NCBI GenBank assembly: GCA_963714325.1
Contig: CAVQOB010000035.1
Span: 349,607-413,606 of the forward strand
DNA length: 64,000 nucleotides
Source of the DNA: CAVQOB01 sp963714325
GTDB taxonomy: Bacteria; Pseudomonadota; Alphaproteobacteria; Rhizobiales; Hyphomicrobiaceae
Direction of reading: 5' to 3'
Shown here: positions 58,455 to 64,000 of the stretch, piece by piece
Position numbering within the stretch: position 1 is the first letter of the stretch
Layout of the letters: the number at the start of each line of letters is the position of its first letter
The notes under the pieces: generated by a model
The model's database searches: none
What the model saw: only the letters and a program-made list of their open reading frames with translations
Told to the model about the DNA's origin: nothing
Made by a program: the position numbers and the translations under genes

Positions 58455-60959
58455 TTACTCCGCAGCTGCCGACCGCGAGGCTATGGCGTTATGGCCGGGA
58501 ACCATGTAGTTAGGTTTGACTTCGGCTGGATCGAAATGATCGACGGCAATTACACGCGCCGTCAGGGCTTCGACCTCGCGCAGCAGGATCGCCTCGCTTT
58601 CCGTAACGATTCCCTTCGCGTGCGCGTCGCCGATCCAATCAATGCCATGGTAGCGCTTGATCGCCCCTTGCCGGATAGCACGGTCGAGCTTCTTTTCGGC
58701 TTCCTCGGCTTTGACAACTTTCTCCAAGGTCACTTCCAGCAGCCCCGTCGGGTCGTTGACGTCTTTCGAAATGTAGATGTAGCGCGTCAGGCGATCACGC
58801 ACGTCGCCGGGTTCGAGAACGAGGCTGACAACCTGATGCCCGAGCCAATCCGGCGCCGGTCTTGCGCGTGCACCAAGCGGGAATACGATGGTCCGCATCA
58901 ATACGCGCGCCCAGGTGATCGGGAAATTGTCGATTGTGCCCTGCATCGCCTGCTGGAACCGGTAGAGGCCATTACGGGCGGCGAGCGCGACGATCAGCCG
59001 ATCGTTCGACGGTTTGCCATCGTCTTCGTAGCGCTTCATGACGCAAGAAACGAGATAGAGTTCCGACAAGGCGTCGGCAAGCCGTCCGGTCAGCTTCTGT
59101 TTTGTCTTCAAACCGCCGCCGAGCAGCGCGACCGTCAGATCCGCGACCAGCGCGAAGTTGCGGCTTTGCCGCCAGAGCTGGCGATACCAGTCGGCCGTCC
59201 CGTAGGACTTATCCGGGACATGCCCGAACAATCCGCCGGTGACATTGTGGAACAGCGCGCCGGTGACATTCGAAATTGAAAACGCGACGTGGCCGCAGAA
59301 TGCCTTCTCGAAGTCAATGAGGCCCTGCCGCGTATCGGGGTTCTGGCAGGCCTGCACTTCCTTGTAGAGGAACGGATGCGAGCGCAACGCCCCTTGCGCG
59401 AAGGTGATCAGCGTGCGCGTCAGGATATTGGCGCCTTCGACCGTGATCCCCACGGGCACCATCTGGTAAGCCGACTGCAGATAGTTGGTCGGTCCATCGC
59501 AAATTGCGCGGCCGCCATGAATATCCATCGCATCGTTGACCGATTGGCGCAGCTTCTCGGTCGTCTGATACTTCATCAGCGCGGAAATGACCGAGGGCTT
59601 CTCGCCGGCGCTGACCATCGACGCGGTCACGGCGCGGGCCGCCTCGTTGACGTAGGCCGTTTCGACCATGCGGGCGAGTGGTTCTTCCAGGCCTTCCATT
59701 TTTGCGACCGGCAAGCCGAACTGCTTGCGAATGCGGCCGTACGCCGTGGTGAAGCGCAGCATTGCCTTGGCGCCGGCGGTGCCTGATGACGGCAACGAGA
59801 TCGCGCGTCCCGCCGCCAAGCATTCCATCAGCATGCGCCAGCCGTGGCCGAGCATCTTCTCGCCGCCGATGATGAACTCCATCGGAATGAAGACGTCTTT
59901 GCCCCAGTTCGGCCCGTTCGGGAATGCGGCGCCACAGGGCAGATGCCGGCGGCCGATATGAACGCCGGGATGATCGGCCGGGATCAATGCGACGGAGATG
60001 CCGATATCCTCGCCACGACCGAGGATCTTATCGGGATCGAAGAGCCGGAACGCCAGACCAATGAGCGTCGCCTTAGGCCCAAGCGTAATGTAGCGCTTAT
60101 CCCACGACAATCGGATACCTAATGTCTCCTGGCCCTTGTACATGCCGCGCATGACCGTGCCGATGTCACGCATGGTCGCCGCGTCGGAACCCGATGTCGG
60201 TCCAGTCAGCGAGAAGCAGGGGACTTCGATGCCGCGCGCCAATCGCGGGAGATAATAATGCTTCTGCTCGTCGGTGCCGTACTTCTCGATCAGTTCGCCT
60301 GGTCCAAGCGAATTCGGCACCATGACGATCGTCACCACATCAGCCGAACGTGACGCGATCTTGCCGAGAATGAGCGACTGTGCCTGTGCCGAAAAACCAA
60401 GGCCCCCATGCTGCTTTGAGATGAGCATGCCGAGGAAGCCGTGCTGCTTGACGAACGCCCAGATTTCCTCAGGGATTTCCTTCTGCCCGTGACGCACCTG
60501 CCAATCGTTGATCATGCCGCAGAGTTGCTCGGTCGGGCCGTCGAGAAACGCCTTTTCCTCGCCCGTCAACGTGATCGGCGCGACAGCGCGCAGCTTCTCC
60601 CAATCGGGCCGGCCGCCGAACAACTCGGCATCGAAACCAATCGTTCCGGCGTCAAGTGCCTGCTGCTCGGTGTCGGAGATGCGCGGTAAAACCTTCCGCA
60701 CCATTTGAAACGCCGGTGCAATTACCAACGCCCGCCGTACCGCGGGAATGGCGAGCACCAGTAATGCCACGGCCGGCAGAGCGCCGAGTACCTCCCAGAG
60801 GCCGAACGACGGCCATTCCGGGGTGCCATCCATGAACCCCGTCTGCCAAGCCAATGTGCCGAGCGCCAGCAGCACCCCATAGGCCCCAAGTGGCGCCCGC
60901 TTCATCGCAAAGACGAAGGCCACGGCAAGCCCAACAACAATCATGACCGTTTCAGCCAT
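58455..60959 (-). CDS. fadE: Acyl-CoA dehydrogenase FadE
   Basis: 834-residue long acyl-CoA dehydrogenase with two N-terminal membrane helices (VMIVVGLAVAFVFAMK and LWEVLGALPAVALLVLAI), a FadE trait. The dehydrogenase core shows CFSLTGPTSGSDA (FAD-site), HGGRAICDGPTNYLQSAYQ and the DUF1974-type C-terminal half with LRRE-type helices. ATG 60959 has GGAG 8 bases upstream; GTG 60965 is in frame. First gene of the fatty-acid operon; the palindrome at 61040-61055 lies 81 bases upstream. Flavin-dependent first step of beta-oxidation at the inner membrane. Confidence 0.94.
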   Translation of the reverse strand: MAETVMIVVGLAVAFVFAMKRAPLGAYGVLLALGTLAWQTGFMDGTPEWPSFGLWEVLGALPAVALLVLAIPAVRRALVIAPAFQMVRKVLPRISDTEQQALDAGTIGFDAELFGGRPDWEKLRAVAPITLTGEEKAFLDGPTEQLCGMINDWQVRHGQKEIPEEIWAFVKQHGFLGMLISKQHGGLGFSAQAQSLILGKIASRSADVVTIVMVPNSLGPGELIEKYGTDEQKHYYLPRLARGIEVPCFSLTGPTSGSDAATMRDIGTVMRGMYKGQETLGIRLSWDKRYITLGPKATLIGLAFRLFDPDKILGRGEDIGISVALIPADHPGVHIGRRHLPCGAAFPNGPNWGKDVFIPMEFIIGGEKMLGHGWRMLMECLAAGRAISLPSSGTAGAKAMLRFTTAYGRIRKQFGLPVAKMEGLEEPLARMVETAYVNEAARAVTASMVSAGEKPSVISALMKYQTTEKLRQSVNDAMDIHGGRAICDGPTNYLQSAYQMVPVGITVEGANILTRTLITFAQGALRSHPFLYKEVQACQNPDTRQGLIDFEKAFCGHVAFSISNVTGALFHNVTGGLFGHVPDKSYGTADWYRQLWRQSRNFALVADLTVALLGGGLKTKQKLTGRLADALSELYLVSCVMKRYEDDGKPSNDRLIVALAARNGLYRFQQAMQGTIDNFPITWARVLMRTIVFPLGARARPAPDWLGHQVVSLVLEPGDVRDRLTRYIYISKDVNDPTGLLEVTLEKVVKAEEAEKKLDRAIRQGAIKRYHGIDWIGDAHAKGIVTESEAILLREVEALTARVIAVDHFDPAEVKPNYMVPGHNAIASRSAAAE

Positions 60960-61325
60960 TGTCACCGCTCCGAATGGGTCGAGTGCCGCGCCGAGCGGCG
61001 CAATCTCGCATTGTTCATGTCAGCCCGCAGTACATGAAGTTGACGTTAACGTCAATTTACGCACTGGGTCTTGGTGTCGCCGATCCTGACCGCACGTGAT
61101 TGGTGCGCAGGTCTAAACTCAGCCCAAGGTGTCCATGCCCGTACTATAGTTTCCTCCCGCAAACCGCGGAATTGATTTGTTTTCGAGCGTGCTGGCGAGA
61201 CAAATTGGCTGTGGACGGTTGGCGGCGGTCCGCTCGCAATCATTGTTGCCCATGGACTGACTTGCGCATACCGTCTGTGGATCAGCCAACCCCTGGAATT
61301 CCCTGCAGGATTGAAAGCCGAACGC
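60960..61325. other. Divergent region between fadE and the ArsR gene
   Basis: 366 bases without a gene. It holds the 16-bp palindrome annotated separately at 61040-61055, and a possible -35/-10-like GTACTATAGT at 61140-61149. Other repeats were not found. It controls fadE on one side and the ArsR-cytochrome pair on the other. Confidence 0.5.
61040..61055. promoter_or_regulatory. LiuR/MerR-type palindrome upstream of fadE
   Basis: TTGACGTTAACGTCAA is a perfect 16-bp palindrome, 81 bases ahead of the fadE start. It resembles operators of MerR-type fatty-acid and branched-chain regulators (LiuR group). The MerR gene at 51693 is the obvious candidate. Two ACGT cores separated by AA/TT centre. 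No second site was found in the window. Confidence 0.6.
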
Positions 61326-61709
61326 ATGACGAGCCGTCCGCCCGACGTTGAAACATCCCCTCGGGAACGTGCCCCGCCACCGCAAGATGCTGAATTGGCT
61401 GGGCTCCGAGCGGCGGCCAATGACGCTGCTGACATGCTCCGCGCGATTGGGAGCCCGCATCGGCTGATGATCCTCTGTTATCTCATGGAGTGCGAACGTA
61501 CGGTCACAGAAATCTGCGATGCTATCGGCGCGCGACAAAGTCTGATTTCACAGCATCTGACACGGTTGCGCCTCGATGGTTTGGTCAAAGTCGAGCGTCG
61601 CGGCCATTTCGCCTACTACTCGCTCACTGAGACGCCCGCAAAAGACATCGTCACTATCCTCTACCGCCACTTCTGTGCAGAACGAAACGGCCATGACAAG
61701 AGTTCTTGA
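61326..61709 (+). CDS. ArsR family regulator, BigR/SqrR-like
   Basis: 127-residue winged-helix ArsR-type repressor. The DNA-binding helices lie in IGSPHRLMILCYLMECERTVTEICDAIGARQSLISQHLTRLRLDGLV. It lacks the ArsR metal CxC pattern but has Cys51 (in ILCYL) and Cys117 (in HFCAER), the two positions that form a sulfide-sensing disulfide or polysulfide bridge in BigR/SqrR relatives. ATG 61326. It is translationally coupled to the cytochrome c gene, whose TTG overlaps its stop. Sulfide-responsive control of the cytochrome is inferred. Confidence 0.8.
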   Translation: MTSRPPDVETSPRERAPPPQDAELAGLRAAANDAADMLRAIGSPHRLMILCYLMECERTVTEICDAIGARQSLISQHLTRLRLDGLVKVERRGHFAYYSLTETPAKDIVTILYRHFCAERNGHDKSS

Positions 61710-62080
61710 AGTCTTACGTCTTGGCCCTGGCAACCGCTGTGAGCCTGAGTTTTGTGAGCGCCGCAGTCGCCAACGACGCCAAAGCGCTCAGCTACGGGCG
61801 TCATTTGTCACAGGAGTGCTCCAGCTGCCATCGCATCGACGGCATCGACAACGGCATCCCCTCAATCGTCGCCTGGGATCGCGAGACGTTCATCACCACG
61901 ATGAAATTCTACAGGGATGGTGCCCGCGCCAATCCGGCGATGGTCTCCGTCGCGCAATCGCTCGATGACGCGCAAATGACCGCTCTCGCAGCATACTACG
62001 CGTCGCTGCCCAAACCGGAACGCGGACCCGATGCCATCAAGGCAACCGCGCCTTCCCGCGCGACATCAACCAAAAATTAG
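61706..62080 (+). CDS. Class I c-type cytochrome, FccA-like
   Basis: 124-residue exported monohaem cytochrome c. A signal peptide (LALATAVSLSFVSAAVA) precedes the haem motif CSSCH at residues 38-42 with IDNGIPSIVAWDRETF and an axial Met likely in NPAMVSVAQ. It resembles the cytochrome subunit of flavocytochrome c sulfide dehydrogenase. TTG start overlaps the ArsR stop. The flavoprotein subunit (FccB) is not downstream here; instead a small minus-strand gene and then an IS element follow, which may have split it away. Confidence 0.78.
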   Translation: MKSYVLALATAVSLSFVSAAVANDAKALSYGRHLSQECSSCHRIDGIDNGIPSIVAWDRETFITTMKFYRDGARANPAMVSVAQSLDDAQMTALAAYYASLPKPERGPDAIKATAPSRATSTKN

Positions 62081-62094
62081 ACGGCGTCAGCCGA

Positions 62095-62484
62095 TCAGCT
62101 CGCGCGCCCGAGCACGTTGCCAAGATCGTTGTAAATGGTGTGGACGTGCTGCGCCTTGTCGTCGACACAGCCAAGCTCGATGACAAACCCATCGGCGATG
62201 ACCCGATATCCGAACGACTGTTCCGTCGCATTCGCGCCGTACCAGCCGAAATGGACGGCTACCATATCGCCGTCGCGCACCCGCTTCTTCTGCACCTCCG
62301 CCAACGCCGGTACCAGGTGGCCGACAGCGAAGATCTCGACTAGTTCCCAGAGCAAATCGCGCTGCGCCGCAACCATGTCGGCTGCGGCAACGCCGACCTT
62401 CCCGGCGTTTGCGCGCTCCTCCAGTCCACAAGCCGTCAAACTCGTCTCAGGAGTGTTGACGTCGGATAGGATGCCCACAAGCAT
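62095..62484 (-). CDS. Conserved hypothetical protein
   Basis: 129-residue frame on the minus strand with good codon use (G/C third positions). Core segments DMVAAQRDLLWELVEIFAVGHLVPAL, DGDMVAVHFGWYGANATEQSFGYRVIADGFVIELG and HVHTIYNDLGNVLG look like a folded domain; no family recognised. Start near 62484 (MLVGILSDVN) or an internal Met. Convergent with the cytochrome c gene. Confidence 0.5.
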   Translation of the reverse strand: MLVGILSDVNTPETSLTACGLEERANAGKVGVAAADMVAAQRDLLWELVEIFAVGHLVPALAEVQKKRVRDGDMVAVHFGWYGANATEQSFGYRVIADGFVIELGCVDDKAQHVHTIYNDLGNVLGRAS

Positions 62485-62607
62485 CCGGTACTCTTTTGCT
62501 TGTCGCTTCCGACACCACTGCGGCGAGCCGGCCCGGTAGCGACTCCACGTGAGCGGAGCCGGCCGCCAAGCACGGCTTCATGTGCCGACTTTTTGCTGCG
62601 ATTTTCC

Positions 62608-62654
62608 CTCTCCCCGTTCTTACGGGGAGAGTTCCATGCGCGCCGAAGGCGCGC
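62608..62654. repeat. REP-like tandem palindromes
   Basis: A 10-bp stem with TCTT loop at 62608-62631 and a 7-bp stem with GAA loop at 62638-62654. The CTCTCCCC...GGGGAGAG form is typical of short interspersed palindromes in rhizobial genomes, and IS110 elements often insert at such repeats. Confidence 0.65.
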
Positions 62655-62699
62655 ACATGAATGGATGAAAGCGGTTTTACTGTCGGCGTCGTGGCATTG

Positions 62700-62884
62700 A
62701 GGTCGTTTTTTCCCTGGCGCCGTCGAGCCCGAGGGAGAGTTTGATCCTGGGGCCTCAGAGCACATGTCATTGTCGCCACGGACGGCGGCGGGCTCAGCCC
62801 ACCGTTCCGTCCCGGAGCACGCAGAGTAGAGTTCAAATCGACGAGGCCCCTGGCCACGGCATTCCTGTCACTTGGGAGGTGTCC
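62700..62884 (+). ncRNA. Possible IS110 bridge RNA region
   Basis: Noncoding region just upstream of the IS110 transposase, the usual site of the bridge RNA in the IS110 group. Contains GC-rich, foldable segments including GCCACGGACGGCGGCGGGC and the 16-mer at 62735-62750. Boundaries and guide loops cannot be assigned without comparison of IS ends. Presence is inferred from family knowledge. Confidence 0.3.
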
Positions 62885-64000
62885 GTGAATATCCTACATA
62901 AGAAGTGCGCCGGTCTTGATGTGCATTCCGCCTTCGTGGCGGTCTGCGCGCGCACCGTGCGAGGCCGCAAGATCGCCTACGAGGAGGGCCGCTTCGCGAC
63001 CACGACGCGCGATCTTCTCGCGCTCGCAGCTTGGCTCGAAGAGCGTGGTGTCACGCATGTCGTGATGGAGGCAACCGGTGTCTATTGGAAGCCTGTGTGG
63101 CACATCCTGGACGCCGCGTTCACGCTGATGCTGGTCAACGCCCACGAGGCGCGCAATCTGCCCGGCCGCAAGAGCGATGCGAGCGATGCCCGCTGGCTGG
63201 CCGATCTCTTGGCCCACGGCCTGATCCGCGCGAGCTTCGTGCCGCCGGAGCCGATCCGGGAGCTGCGCGATCTGACGCGCACGCGCACGCAGCTGCAACG
63301 CCAGATGACGCAGCACGAGAACCGTATCGGCAAGGTTCTGGAGGACGCCAACATCAAACTCGCAACCGTCGTGTCCGACCTGCTCGGCATCAACAGCCGG
63401 CGCATTCTGGAGGCGCTGGTCGCTGGCGAGACCGATCCTGCGCGACTGGCGGCGCTCGTCGATCGCAGGTTGAAGGCGTCTCGCGAGGACCTGGCCGCCG
63501 CCCTCGACGGCCGCTTCACGCGCCACCACGCCTTCCTGGTCCGTGAGCACCTGACCATGATCGACGTGCTCGCCCAGCGGATCGCCAGCTTCGAGACGGA
63601 GGTGGAGGCTTTGCTCGCCCCCTTTCGTCAGCTCGTCGCCGAGTTGACCAAGATCCCTGGTGTGAAGAAGCGGGCCGCGTCTGCCATCCTGGCCGAGATC
63701 GGAACCGACATGAGCTGCTTTGCCACCGCCGGCCATCTCTCGAGTTGGGCCCGCCTCGTGCCCCGTCTCGACGAGACCGGCGGCAAGAAGCGCTCGACAC
63801 GGGTCAAGAAGGGCGGGGCCTGGCTGAAACCGCTGCTCGTGCAATGCGCCATGGCTGCAGCCCGCACCAAGAACACCTATCTGTCCCGTCAGTTCGCCGG
63901 CATCGCCGCCCGGCGTGGGCCCAAGAAGGCCGCCATCGCGGTCGCCGGCTCGATCCTCACCGCCATCTACCACATGGTCCGCGATGGTGTGCCCTACCGG
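62885..64000 (+). CDS. IS110 family transposase, truncated by the window edge
   Basis: 372 codons without a stop to the right edge, from GTG 62885, 5 bases after GGGAGG. DEDD-type RuvC-like N-terminal domain: GLDVHSAFVAV (Asp12), HVVMEATGVYWKPV (Glu), RKSDASDARWLADLLA (two Asp). C-terminal transposase_20 domain: LTKIPGVKKRAASAILAEIG, LSSWARLVPRLDETGGKKRS and GGAWLKPLLVQCAMAA. In this domain the catalytic Ser usually lies in an E-S-x-G-K-type motif; here it reads ETGGK, so a Thr takes its place. DEDD-recombinase acting with a bridge RNA. The right IS end lies outside the window. A long antisense frame on the other strand is not a gene. Confidence 0.93.
   Translation, partial: MNILHKKCAGLDVHSAFVAVCARTVRGRKIAYEEGRFATTTRDLLALAAWLEERGVTHVVMEATGVYWKPVWHILDAAFTLMLVNAHEARNLPGRKSDASDARWLADLLAHGLIRASFVPPEPIRELRDLTRTRTQLQRQMTQHENRIGKVLEDANIKLATVVSDLLGINSRRILEALVAGETDPARLAALVDRRLKASREDLAAALDGRFTRHHAFLVREHLTMIDVLAQRIASFETEVEALLAPFRQLVAELTKIPGVKKRAASAILAEIGTDMSCFATAGHLSSWARLVPRLDETGGKKRSTRVKKGGAWLKPLLVQCAMAAARTKNTYLSRQFAGIAARRGPKKAAIAVAGSILTAIYHMVRDGVPYR

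Larger units (their letters stand above)
62485..62884. other. Noncoding left end of the IS110 element and flanking REP-like hairpins
   Basis: 400 bases with no gene. Two hairpins follow each other: CTCTCCCCGT / ACGGGGAGAG at 62608-62617 and 62622-62631 with loop TCTT, a rhizobial REP-like type, and GCGCGCC-GAA-GGCGCGC at 62638-62654. The stretch 62700-62884 between them and the transposase is where IS110-group elements carry their bridge RNA. The exact IS end cannot be fixed by eye. Confidence 0.55.

Noticed and set aside
62735..62750. Start of a 16S rRNA gene
   Set aside because: Identity stops after 16 bases and the following sequence is not rRNA.
62894..63973. Long minus-strand open frame opposite the IS110 transposase
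   Set aside because: It is antisense to a clear transposase with family motifs; composition follows the codon structure of the plus strand, and no family match was noticed.

Overview
The window reads as a chromosome segment from a GC-rich alphaproteobacterium, most likely Hyphomicrobiales (Bradyrhizobium/Xanthobacteraceae-like). This rests on gene content and style: orphan TAXI-type binding proteins, a tripartite tricarboxylate (TctCBA) uptake set, long-form IorA/IorB, DUF1127 next to a LysR gene, DUF2076, OpgC, DciA and acyl-CoA enzymes resembling those of rhizobial relatives. No tRNA, rRNA or CRISPR array was seen. Genes are dense on both strands, and five gaps exceed 300 bases.

Layout. 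0.1-5.7 kb: two tandem copies of a pair (TAXI-type periplasmic binding protein plus a secreted proline-rich Sel1-like protein), separated by a DsrE-like protein and a four-unit 14-bp repeat. 5.7-8.8 kb (minus strand): the URC-type uracil catabolism pair (DUF1688/Urc4 and a GTP cyclohydrolase II-like Urc1), with lemA upstream; uracil phosphoribosyltransferase (upp), which would feed this pathway, lies at 47.3 kb. 9.1-12.2 kb: tctC-tctB-tctA, with a strong hairpin between the first two. 12.4-21.3 kb: katG behind an Irr/Fur-type palindrome, aquaporin, an alpha/beta hydrolase, a RhlE-type DEAD-box helicase, a family III CoA-transferase and serA. All of these except the aquaporin carry single-base frameshifts. 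21.4-25.1 kb: a GNAT enzyme, an OpgC/SGNH pair and a HlyC-family protein lacking the expected catalytic residues. 25.2-34.7 kb: smc, two DsbA-like thioredoxins with a tiny membrane peptide between them, dciA, mutY, a small conserved protein, a D-threonine-aldolase-like enzyme and DUF2076. 34.7-43.3 kb: iorB-iorA, DUF1127/LysR, a MetE-like methyltransferase, a membrane protein and ubiE.

43.3-62.5 kb is dominated by fatty-acid metabolism: an MFS transporter, an SDR, two acyl-CoA ligases, a FabF-like synthase with an acyl carrier protein whose Ser36 position is Leu, a MerR regulator with a phosphoesterase, and a six-gene minus-strand operon fadE-DUF4345-fadB/J-DUF1772-fadI-ATP-grasp. The operon promoter region holds a perfect 16-bp palindrome of the LiuR/MerR type. 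Divergent from it are a BigR/SqrR-like ArsR regulator and an FccA-like cytochrome c, suggesting sulfide response. The right edge is an IS110-family element, cut by the window, whose upstream noncoding DNA has REP-like hairpins and could encode a bridge RNA.

No single wholly new system is proven. The best leads are the duplicated TAXI/Sel1-like cassette, the permuted ATP-grasp enzyme in the beta-oxidation operon with its MerR-type operator, the degenerate HlyC-family protein, the Ser-less acyl carrier protein, and the dense frameshift cluster at 12.8-20.7 kb, which may be an assembly artefact.
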